DNA of 62,333 nt, taken from NCBI RefSeq assembly GCF_019097855.1, contig NZ_JAHRGL010000021.1, positions 1-62,333 on the forward strand. The letters are read 5' to 3'. The position numbers and the translations under genes are program-made. This DNA is from Geopseudomonas aromaticivorans (GTDB lineage: Bacteria; Pseudomonadota; Gammaproteobacteria; Pseudomonadales; Pseudomonadaceae). This document shows, piece by piece, positions 55,941 through 62,333 of the stretch; position 1 is the first letter of the stretch, and every line of letters begins with the position of its first letter. Under the pieces are notes generated by a model. It had not been told where the DNA came from. It did not search any database and saw nothing but the letters and a program-made list of their open reading frames with translations.

Positions 55941-56867
55941 TCACACCTTGCTGGCGGGGATCCAGTTGTGCGGCAGCAGCTCGCTGAGCTCACTGGCCTT
56001 CTGCGTCGGTAGCCGAGTCAGCACATCTTTCAGGTAGGCATACGGGTCATGCCCGTTCAGTCGCGCTGACTGGATCAGCGTCATCAGCGCAGCCGCACGT
56101 TTACCGCTGCGCAGCGAGCCGGCAAACAGCCAGTTCGAGCGGCCGATGGCCCACGGGCGGATCTGGTTTTCGCACCAGTTGTTGTCGATGGCCAACATGC
56201 CGTCATCGAGATAGCGCACCAGGGCCGTCCAGCGCTTGAGGCTGTAGTCGAGCGCCTTGGCGATGGCCGTGCCTTCGTGTACCAACTGGCGCTGGGCGAG
56301 CATCCAGCTGTGCAGGGCAGCGGCGATGGGTTTGGCTTTTTCCTGGCGTATTCGCTGTCGCTCATCGGGCAGCAGGTCGCGCACCTCGCGCTCGATGTCG
56401 TATAGCTGAGCGATGTGGCGCAGGGCCTGTTCGGCTAGTTGGCTCTTGTTGGCGACATGCAGGTCGTAGAACTTGCGCCGGGCATGGGCCATGCAGCCGA
56501 TTTCGGTCACGCCCTGCTCGAAGCAGGCCTTGTAGCCGGCGAAGTCGTCGCAGACCAGCTGGCCTTTCCAGTCGCCCAGGAAGGTGCGGGCATGCTCGCC
56601 GGCACGGCTGGGGCTGAAGTCGTAGACCGCCGCACGCAGATCAGCGAACGGACTGGGAACGTAGGCCCAGACATAGGCGCGCTGAGTCTTTTTCATCCCC
56701 GGAGCCAGCATCTGCACCGGGGTTTCGTCGGCATGGACGATGCGCTGTTTCAGCACGATGTCCCGCAGCGCATCGACCAGCGGTTGCAGCTGCACGCCGC
56801 AGCTGCCGACCCACTGCGCCAGGGTCGAGCGCGGGATGGCCAGGCCAGCGCGGGCGAAGATTTTTTC
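55941..56867 (-). pseudogene. tnpC: IS66 transposase TnpC, C-terminal part (split by ISPpu12-like element)
   Basis: C-terminal 306 or so residues of the IS66 DDE transposase: IVHADETPVQMLAPGMKKTQ, GQLVCDDFAGYKACFEQ, IGCMAHARRKFYDLH, DNNWCENQIRPWAIGRSNWLF and AALMTLIQSARLNGHDPYAYL. Joined to 60240-60874 with one copy of ATTTTTTC removed it reads PLYRQEKIFARAGLAIPRS across the junction and gives 517 residues with no frameshift. Confidence 0.92.
56860..56867. repeat. Target duplication of the ISPpu12-like element, left copy
   Basis: ATTTTTTC, identical to 60240-60247; 8 bp as expected for ISL3-family insertion. Confidence 0.92.
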
Positions 56868-56925
56868 GGGTATACGGATTTAATGGTTGATGGGGCACCT
56901 TCACCCCATCAATCTGATACCACCC

Positions 56926-58215
56926 TCAGATGGTTGATAGATCGACTCCGTAGTTGAGTTCCTCTGCGAAGTCCGGCAGTCCGTAACCGATGGTTTTCTT
57001 GTAGAAAGGAGAGACCTTCGCAGTCGGTGCCTTCTTCTTGTGCTTCGTGGTGTAGAGCATTCGTGCCCGCATCACCTCGAAGGAGTAACCGCGCCCTTCA
57101 CGGTTCTTGTCCTTGGCCAGTCGGTTGATGGACTCCGTGTAAGCGTTGGTGACGGGCATGTCCGTCTCGAAGTAGGTCATGGTCTCTTCGCGCCAGTTTC
57201 CCACTGCCCTGACCAGATCGCTCCAGACTTCCTTTTGGCCCTTCGGGATGGTGGCTATCCACTCGTCCAGGGCGGCTTCTGCCTGGAGCCGTGTGGTGGC
57301 GTCCCAGATGCCGTAGAAGCGCTCCTTGTGCTCGTAGGCGGCCAGCAGTTGCGGGAACGCGCCTGTCCAGGTCTCCATGATGAGGCGCTCCCGGTCTGAG
57401 ACTTCGTGAGCGCGTTTCAGCAGGATTTTCCGGTCTCCCTTGAGAGTCCGGCTCTGGGACGGTTTCAGCTCCTTTCTGAGGCCCTTGCGCACTCTCTCTA
57501 GGGCATCGTTGGCCATGCGCACCACATGGAACTTATCGACCACGATACGGGCCTGGGGCAGCACAGCCTTGACCGCTGCCCGGTAGGGGTTCCACATGTC
57601 CATGCTGACGATCTCGACCTTCTGCCGGTCTTTCAGCTTCATCAGGTAGTTGGTCACCACGTCCTGGCGGCGGGTGGCCAGCAGGTCGAGCAGGGTTCGC
57701 TCCTCAATGTTGGTCAGAATGCAGCGGTAGCGCTTGTTCAGGTATAGCTCGTCAATGCCCAGGATGCGGGGCGTCTCGAAGCGGTGCCAGCGCCCCAGGA
57801 ACTCGGCGCGGGCGTTGAAGATGTCGCGCACCGTCTTCTCGTCCAGGCCGGTCTGTGCCGCCACAAAGGTGTAGGGGTGGTTGAAGGATTCCTTCTCCAC
57901 GTACTCATGCAGCCGCAGTGTCATACGGAATCCGTCCACCATCTCCGGTAGCTGGGGCCTGAATGTTGTCTTGCAGGCCCGGCAGGTGTATCGGCGGCGG
58001 ACCACCCAGAGAGTGACCCGCTTGCCGTGGATGGGCAGATCACGATAGGGAACGTCACGCTTGCCGAACCGTACGAACTCACCCTGCACGCCGCATTCCT
58101 CGCAGGCGATGGGATCGGGCACGTCCACCTGGAAGTGCATTTCGTCGTCGGTTGATTTGCAGCCCAGTACTTGGTATTGCGGCAGGTGAAGGATGTTGTC
58201 GGGAAGTTCGGTCAT
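56926..58215 (-). CDS. tnpA: ISL3-family transposase
   Basis: A 429-residue transposase. N-terminal zinc finger (two Cys pairs in ACEECGVQG and YTCRACKTTF), helix-turn-helix (TFVAAQTGLDEKTVRDIF), and catalytic Asp/Glu region with ILGIDELYLNK and VDKFHVVRMANDALE. C-terminal NRLAKDKNREGRGYSFEVMRAR is typical of ISL3. First gene at the left end of the element; minus strand. Confidence 0.93.
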   Translation of the reverse strand: MTELPDNILHLPQYQVLGCKSTDDEMHFQVDVPDPIACEECGVQGEFVRFGKRDVPYRDLPIHGKRVTLWVVRRRYTCRACKTTFRPQLPEMVDGFRMTLRLHEYVEKESFNHPYTFVAAQTGLDEKTVRDIFNARAEFLGRWHRFETPRILGIDELYLNKRYRCILTNIEERTLLDLLATRRQDVVTNYLMKLKDRQKVEIVSMDMWNPYRAAVKAVLPQARIVVDKFHVVRMANDALERVRKGLRKELKPSQSRTLKGDRKILLKRAHEVSDRERLIMETWTGAFPQLLAAYEHKERFYGIWDATTRLQAEAALDEWIATIPKGQKEVWSDLVRAVGNWREETMTYFETDMPVTNAYTESINRLAKDKNREGRGYSFEVMRARMLYTTKHKKKAPTAKVSPFYKKTIGYGLPDFAEELNYGVDLSTI

Positions 58216-58236
58216 GGTGTTGTATAGGCGTAGGTG

Positions 58237-58749
58237 TCAGTCAGATCCATCCGACTCGGCATTGGTGTTTGCTTTTTTACCCAACAAGCTGCTGGAAACG
58301 AAAAGTAAGGCACCGAGGACAATTGCAATATCAGCCAGGTTGAAGGCCGGCCAATGCCAGTCTCGCCAATAGAAATCAAAGGAATCCACAACATAGCCGC
58401 GAAAGACCCGGTCAATCAGGTTGCCCATGGCGCCACCGAGGATAAGACTGTAAGCGATGGCTTCTCCTTTATGACGATTTTCAAGGATCAGCTTGATCAG
58501 AAAAATCGAGACCACTACCGCGATTCCGATAAAAAAGTAGCGCTGCCAGCCTCCACCATTCGCAAAAAGACTGAATGCGGCACCGGTGTTCCATAGGTGC
58601 ACCCAGTTAAAGAACGGGGTCACCGAAACATACTCGCCATAGGCCATTGATTGCTGCACCAGCCACTTTACAGCCTGATCAGACGCTGCCAGCAGGCCCG
58701 ATATGGACAATAGGGCATACGGCGAGAGCTTTTTGCCAATAATGAGCAT
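58237..58749 (-). CDS. lspA: Signal peptidase II (lipoprotein), IS-borne
   Basis: Inner-membrane aspartyl protease that cleaves prolipoprotein signal peptides. 170 residues, four hydrophobic helices. Both catalytic Asp regions are present: GNLIDRVFRGYVVDSFDFY and FNLADIAIVLGALLF; also the NTGAAFSLFA motif. The host has its own lspA, so this is an extra copy carried by the ISPpu12-like element next to a metal transporter. 21 bp upstream of the transposase start; the cation transporter gene ends 3 bp before it. Confidence 0.95.
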   Translation of the reverse strand: MLIIGKKLSPYALLSISGLLAASDQAVKWLVQQSMAYGEYVSVTPFFNWVHLWNTGAAFSLFANGGGWQRYFFIGIAVVVSIFLIKLILENRHKGEAIAYSLILGGAMGNLIDRVFRGYVVDSFDFYWRDWHWPAFNLADIAIVLGALLFVSSSLLGKKANTNAESDGSD

Positions 58750-58752
58750 TAT

Positions 58753-59649
58753 TTAACCCTTCAACGCCAAAATGCGTCTGGCACCGTTAAGTACAATGCC
58801 CCCCGCGATGGTGCCGATAATCAGATCCGGATAATTGGAACCGGTCCACGCGACCAGGGCGCCGGCGGTGATGACCCCCAGGTTGATCACCACGTCGTTG
58901 GCCGAGAATATCCAGCTTGCCTTCATGTGCGCCCCGCCTTCCCGATGTTTGGATATGAGCAGCAGACAACTGGTATTGGCAATCAATGCGACGAATGCGA
59001 TAGCCATCATCACCAGCGATTCAGGCTCACTACCGAATACAAAGCGTCTCACCACCTCTACGAGCACGCCCACAGCCAAGATCAGTTGCAGTACACCAGC
59101 AAGATGCGCGGCACGTACCTGCATTTTCACGCTATGTCCAACCGCATAAAGGGCAAGCCCGTACACCGCCGCATCGGCAAAATTGTCCAGGGATTCTCCA
59201 ATCAGGCCGGTGGACCGGGCGATCAGACCGGCAGTCATTTCCACCACGAACAGAAGTGCATTGATGCCGAGCAACCAGCGCAGGGTCCCGGATTCTTGCT
59301 TAGCAGAAGCTGCCGAAAACTCGGCGGCCTTGATGGTCTCCGGATTTGCAGCGACGGTTTCCTGAAGCGAGGCGCCTAGCCCCAAGGTCTTCAGTTTCGA
59401 GGTGACGGGCTCGACCTCGCCGTCATGCACGACCTTCAGCCGGCGGTTCGACAAGTCGAAGGACAGCGCCCGAATCTCCTCAAAGCCGTTCAGGGCTAGG
59501 CGAATCATTCGTTCTTCTGATGGACAGTCCATCTTCGGCACGGCATAAACACTGACCCATCTCCCTGGCGCCTCGGAGGAGGCCTGTATATCGGTATCCG
59601 CTGCGGACGTTGCATCACCGCCACAGGCGCCACCACAGGATTTGCTCAT
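58753..59649 (-). CDS. Cation diffusion-type transporter with HMA-like N-terminus, IS-borne
   Basis: A 298-residue membrane protein. The N-terminus has a Cys start (MSKSCGGACGG) and an HMA-like site with MDCPSEERMIRLALNG, close to that of the CadA in this window. The rest has about six helices with CDF features (GESLDNFADAAVYGLALYAVG, HMKASWIFSANDVVINLG), and the paired Asp/His ligands are partly kept. Likely exports Zn/Cd/Pb or similar. ATG at 59649 follows GGAG. Divergent from the MerR gene, which probably controls it. Confidence 0.85.
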   Translation of the reverse strand: MSKSCGGACGGDATSAADTDIQASSEAPGRWVSVYAVPKMDCPSEERMIRLALNGFEEIRALSFDLSNRRLKVVHDGEVEPVTSKLKTLGLGASLQETVAANPETIKAAEFSAASAKQESGTLRWLLGINALLFVVEMTAGLIARSTGLIGESLDNFADAAVYGLALYAVGHSVKMQVRAAHLAGVLQLILAVGVLVEVVRRFVFGSEPESLVMMAIAFVALIANTSCLLLISKHREGGAHMKASWIFSANDVVINLGVITAGALVAWTGSNYPDLIIGTIAGGIVLNGARRILALKG

Positions 59650-59744
59650 GATACGACTCCACTTGAACAATGTTGTGGTACCATTTAAAACTATAAAGCT
59701 ACTATAAGGTCAATAGAGTAAAGAATCCGTTGGGGAGGAGGCTG

Positions 59745-60152
59745 ATGCGCATTGGTCAGTTGGCGCAGTTGGTAGGGGTCGAAACACAGACGATCCGCTT
59801 CTATGAACAGCAGGGCTTGTTGCCGCCGCCTGATCGGCAGGACAACGGTTACCGTGTCTATACCGAGAAGCATGGTGAGGGGCTGGCCTTCATCCGTCGC
59901 TGCAGAATCCTGGGCCTGTCACTGGCTGAGATTCACGAACTACAGAGCTATCAGGACGACCCTCATCAGCCTTGTACCGCCGTCAACGCCTTGCTCGATG
60001 ATCACATCTCTCATGTGCGGTCGCAGATAACCGCTCTGCAAGCGCTTGAGAAACAACTCGTTTCACTGAGAGCGAGTTGCAACGATGACCGGGAAGTTGA
60101 GGCGTGTGGGGTTCTTGCTGGAATTAGCGAAGGAAACATGCACCAGCAGTAG
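59745..60152 (+). CDS. MerR-family metal regulator (PbrR/CadR-like), IS-borne
   Basis: A 135-residue MerR-type activator. Winged helix MRIGQLAQLVGVETQTIRFYEQQGL, and three cysteines placed as in Pb/Cd sensors (HQPCTAVNALLDDH, RASCNDD, EACGVL). ATG at 59745 follows GGGGAGGAGG. It is divergent from the cation transporter; the gap has a TTGACC -35 (minus strand, near 59708) and a partial CTATA/TATAG dyad in a long spacer, as MerR regulators need. Confidence 0.9.
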   Translation: MRIGQLAQLVGVETQTIRFYEQQGLLPPPDRQDNGYRVYTEKHGEGLAFIRRCRILGLSLAEIHELQSYQDDPHQPCTAVNALLDDHISHVRSQITALQALEKQLVSLRASCNDDREVEACGVLAGISEGNMHQQ

Positions 60153-60239
60153 GTGAAGCATCAACCAGATAATCCGATGAGATGCCGGTCTGTCTCACTC
60201 TCATGCAAAGGTAAGATCAACCATTTAATCCGCTTACCC

Positions 60240-60247
60240 ATTTTTTC
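60240..60247. repeat. Target duplication of the ISPpu12-like element, right copy
   Basis: ATTTTTTC, partner of 56860-56867. Confidence 0.92.
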
Positions 60248-60874
60248 CTGGCGGTACAGCGGCAGATGGTCGGCGTATTTGGCCACCATGACCTGGGCCA
60301 GCAGGCCGGCGGTCGGAATGCCTTTGTCGATCACCTGGGCCGGAACCGGCGCCTGAATCAGCGTTTCGCACTGCGCGCAGACCCATTTGCCGCGGATATG
60401 CCGCTCCACCGTGAAGACGCCCGGGGTGTAGTCGAGCTTTTCGCTGACATCCTCGCCGATGCGCTTGAGCTGGCAGCCGCAGGCACACTGCGTGGTGTCC
60501 GGCTCGTGATGGATCAGGGTGCGCGGAAACTGCGGCGGCAAGGCGGCGCGCTTGGGCTGCTGGCGTGGCTCGGCTGCTATCGGTGCGGGACTCAGCGCCT
60601 TGAGCTCGGCCTCGATGGCCGCGATGTCTGTATCGAGCAGGTCGTCCAGCAGACTGATCTGGTCAGGGCTGAGCTGCTCGCTGCGCCGGGCAAACTTATG
60701 CCGTTTGAGGATGGCAATCTCGTGAGCCAGCTGCTCGTTGCGCGTCTTTTGATACTGGACTTGCTGATCGAGGCTGGAGACCTGCTGGTCGAGGCTTGCG
60801 ACACGCTCTGTCAACTGCGCCGCCAGTGCGCGCAGTTGCTCGGGAGTCAGGTGGTCGAAAGCAGAAGAGGTCAT
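60240..60874 (-). pseudogene. tnpC: IS66 transposase TnpC, N-terminal part (split by ISPpu12-like element)
   Basis: N-terminal 211 residues of TnpC: a coiled coil with three near repeats of SLDQQV, the conserved KRHKFARRSEQLSPDQ, a zinc-binding region (CACGCQL and CAQCETL), and ADHLPLYRQEK before the break. Completed by 55941-56859 on the other side of the ISPpu12-like element. Confidence 0.92.
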
Positions 60875-60955
60875 GGCCGTGATTGTGCCGGCGTCGACGA
60901 CGCCCGACGATAGGTCGTTCGGTCAATTGCGCAGCAGGCAGCACCGCAGGACTCA

Positions 60956-61291
60956 CTACAGCAGACGGATTTCAGCTCCGGCACCGACCCGATGCCAGGG
61001 CAGTCCGACCACCAACGCCTGAAGCTGCTCGGGATTCAACTCCATCTGCGAGCCCTGCCAGTTACCGGGCCAGACGAAGCGCCCCTGATTCAGGCGACGC
61101 GAGGCCAGCCAGACGCCGAAGCCGTCATGCACCAGCACTTTCATACGGTTGGCCCGCTTGTTGGCGAACAGATAAGCGCAGTGCGGCTGCGCCGCCCCGA
61201 AAACCGCCACCACCCTGGCCAGCGCCGTTTCCGTTCCGGCACGCATGTCCAGAGGCTCGGTGGCCAGCCAGATGCGATCAATGCGGATCAT
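60956..61291 (-). CDS. tnpB: IS66 accessory protein TnpB
   Basis: A 111-residue IS66 Orf2-type protein needed for transposition. Seen are IWLATEPLDMRAGTETALARV, YLFANKRANRMKVLVHDGFG and RFVWPGNWQGSQMELNPEQL, the family signature (LFxNxRRxRxKxLxWDxxG form). Start overlaps the tnpA stop by 4 bp. Intact. Confidence 0.93.
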   Translation of the reverse strand: MIRIDRIWLATEPLDMRAGTETALARVVAVFGAAQPHCAYLFANKRANRMKVLVHDGFGVWLASRRLNQGRFVWPGNWQGSQMELNPEQLQALVVGLPWHRVGAGAEIRLL

Positions 61292-61632
61292 TGCAGGAAC
61301 TCACGCATGAACCGGGCACAGCCTTCGGCATCTGCCGCCGGCCAGTGCACAGTCAAGGTCGTGCGGCGATGGGGAATCTCGATGCGGATCTCTGCCCGGC
61401 TGGAAATCACGGTTTGAGCGTGCGACTCCAGCGTCACCGGGAGAAATGCGGGCAGTGTTTCGGTCGACGGGTGGCAGGCCGCTGCCAGTCTTCGCCATCG
61501 ATGAACCACATTGGTGTTGATGCCGTGGCTCAGGGCCACGCTGGCAACCGAGTTGCCAGGCAGGCTGCACTCCTGCACGACTTGCGCCTTGAAGGCTTTG
61601 GAATAAGAACGTCGCTGCATGATTTCCCGCAT
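61288..61632 (-). CDS. tnpA: IS66 accessory protein TnpA (helix-turn-helix)
   Basis: A 114-residue IS66 Orf1-type DNA-binding protein. Helix-turn-helix SYSKAFKAQVVQECSLPGNS with SVASVALSHGINTNVVHRWRR, and a C-terminal domain with IRIEIPHRRTTLTVHWPAADA. Overlaps tnpB (ATGA). Start could be M1 or M5 (MQRRSYSKAF). Intact. Confidence 0.92.
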   Translation of the reverse strand: MREIMQRRSYSKAFKAQVVQECSLPGNSVASVALSHGINTNVVHRWRRLAAACHPSTETLPAFLPVTLESHAQTVISSRAEIRIEIPHRRTTLTVHWPAADAEGCARFMREFLQ

Positions 61633-61722
61633 GAGAGCCTTGAGATGGTGTCCACGATAAATAGGTGGACACCATCTCTTAGCTTGGCGGGGTCAAACCA
61701 GACGGGATGCCCGGACGGTTAC

Positions 61723-61730
61723 CCCAAGAC
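61723..61730. repeat. Target duplication of the IS66 element, right copy
   Basis: CCCAAGAC, partner of 55918-55925. Confidence 0.9.
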
Positions 61731-62202
61731 GCTGACCTCGGGAGCGACAGCGGCTGGCCGCTTTGGCAAAGGTGATTTCATCTATGACGCAGCAAAGAAC
61801 GAGTACCGATGCCCTGCTGGGCAAAGCCTGATCTGGCGTTTCTCAAGCGTCGAGAAAGGGCTGAAGCTGCACCGTTACTGGAGTTCGCATTGCCAAGGTT
61901 GCGCGCTGAAAGAGCACTGCACGCCTAGCTCAGAGCGACGAGTGAGCCGCTGGGAGCATGAGTCCGTACTCGAGGCGATGCAGAATCGTCTGGATCAAGC
62001 GCCAGAGATGATGCGAATCCGCCGTCAGACGGTCGAGCACCCGTTCGGCACACTGAAGTCCTGGATGGGCGCCACCCATTTCCTCACCAGAACGCTCGAC
62101 CGGGTGAGTACCGAGATGAGCCTGCATGTGCTCGCCTACAACTTCAAACGGGTGCTGAAACTGCTGGGTAGCAACGCACTGATGACGGCAATGAAGGCCT
62201 GA
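61731..62202 (+). pseudogene. IS1182-family transposase, C-terminal part (split by IS66)
   Basis: Last 156 residues: LTSGATAAGRFGKGDFIYDA, a zinc-binding region with RCPAGQSL and CQGCALKEHCTP, and the DDE-final part RRQTVEHPFGTLKSWMG with LHVLAYNFKRVLKLLG. Continues 54967-55925 in frame. Confidence 0.9.
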
Positions 62203-62333
62203 AGCCCCGTTGGCGGCCTTCTGGGCTCATCGGAGGCGTCGCGGAAACCAAATCCTCCCGAACCAACTGCCCGACTCAGTCCGACACTCCATGCGCTCAC
62301 GTGGCCCCTGGGAGACCGCGAAAACAGCCCGAC

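Larger units (their letters stand above)
56868..60239 (-). mobile_element. ISPpu12-like ISL3-family element
   Basis: 3372 bp, the length recalled for ISPpu12, with imperfect 24-bp terminal repeats at 56868-56891 and 60216-60239 (21 of 24 matching; each begins GGGTA and ends ATGGTTGAT). Carries transposase, lspA, a cation transporter and a MerR-type regulator, the gene set known for ISPpu12. Flanked by perfect ATTTTTTC duplications. Confidence 0.93.
55926..61722 (-). mobile_element. IS66-family element, itself interrupted by an ISPpu12-like element
   Basis: Terminal repeats start GTAAGCGAGCGGGCATC (left) and, on the other strand, GTAACCGTCCGGGCATC (right). Flanked by CCCAAGAC on both sides. 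Carries tnpA, tnpB and a tnpC split by the inner element. Without the inner element and its duplication it would be about 2417 bp, normal for IS66. Confidence 0.92.
54905..62333 (+). mobile_element. IS1182-family element interrupted by an IS66 element
   Basis: Starts somewhere near 54905 (a GTGTGTAAAAACG end-like sequence lies just before the transposase) and extends to beyond the transposase stop at 62202; the right end was not located and may be outside the window. Its transposase is split at 55925/61731 by the IS66 insertion and rejoins in frame across the 8-bp duplication. Confidence 0.75.

Noticed and set aside
60883-61730. Upstream part of a 439-codon plus-strand frame ending in the IS1182 transposase
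   Set aside because: This part is antisense to IS66 tnpB and tnpA; only the part from 61731 on is genuine IS1182 sequence.
1-62333. tRNA, rRNA or origin of replication
   Set aside because: No cloverleaf, rRNA-like stretch, iteron set or replication gene was seen.

Overview
The window (62,333 bp, GC-rich) is a heavy-metal resistance island from a Pseudomonas-type gammaproteobacterium. Evidence for the host: an MvaT-family H-NS-like protein, two DUF2790 proteins and two PtrA-like proteins (families largely confined to Pseudomonas), a CadR/CadA pair of Pseudomonas type, and an insertion sequence matching ISPpu12. Nothing here tells chromosome, integrative element and plasmid apart.

Layout. (A) 1-7664, minus strand: one tightly packed run of eight genes encoding an isoprenylcysteine-methyltransferase-like membrane protein, a YHS-tagged copper P-type ATPase, two small unknowns, a DUF2933 protein, a beta-CASP metallo-beta-lactamase, a cyclopropane fatty acid synthase and an archaeal-type S-adenosylmethionine synthetase (cut by the left edge). 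(B) 8128-14905, plus strand: a Cys-rich secreted protein, then CusC-CusB-CusA-CusF (Cu(I)/Ag(I) tripartite efflux). (C) 14951-17232: an unknown possible nuclease, a DUF2790 protein and TatA. (D) 17314-26128: CopA multicopper oxidase, a Met/His-rich protein, CopB and a cytochrome c in one operon; two PtrA-like proteins; two cupredoxins; a CopRS/CusRS-type two-component system. (E) 26187-28228: a broken type I restriction gene, an MvaT-like gene and a serine resolvase. (F) 28519-31321: an Acr3-like transporter, a DsbA/DsbB-like pair and a DUF2790 protein. (G) 31467-41222: a CzcI-C-(accessory)-B-A type RND system, a Zn/Cd/Pb P-type ATPase and CadR. (H) 41310-48660: a second, divergent Cys-rich protein plus CusCBAF set and a Met-rich protein. 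(I) 48661-54847: accessory DNA with an inverted repeat, orphan or broken antitoxin genes, an inositol-monophosphatase-family gene and an SOS module (UmuDC, a SRAP-like protein and a ParS C-terminal domain around one LexA box). (J) 54967-62333: three nested insertion sequences, an ISPpu12-like ISL3 element inside an IS66 element inside an IS1182-family element, each of the two inner insertions flanked by a perfect 8-bp target duplication.

How it works together. Copper is handled in the cytoplasm (P-type ATPase), across the envelope (two CusCBA pumps with CusF) and in the periplasm and outer membrane (CopA, CopB, cupredoxins, Met-rich proteins). Five copies of the motif TTACA-N5-GT(A/C)A sit upstream of these genes and of the regulator pair, which points to one CopR-like regulon. 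Zn/Cd/Pb and arsenic-type transporters add further metals. The most unusual element is that a private SAM synthetase and a lipid-cyclopropanating enzyme are packed into the copper ATPase operon, which suggests metal-induced membrane remodelling. All functional calls rest on reading motifs and gene order; no database search was run.
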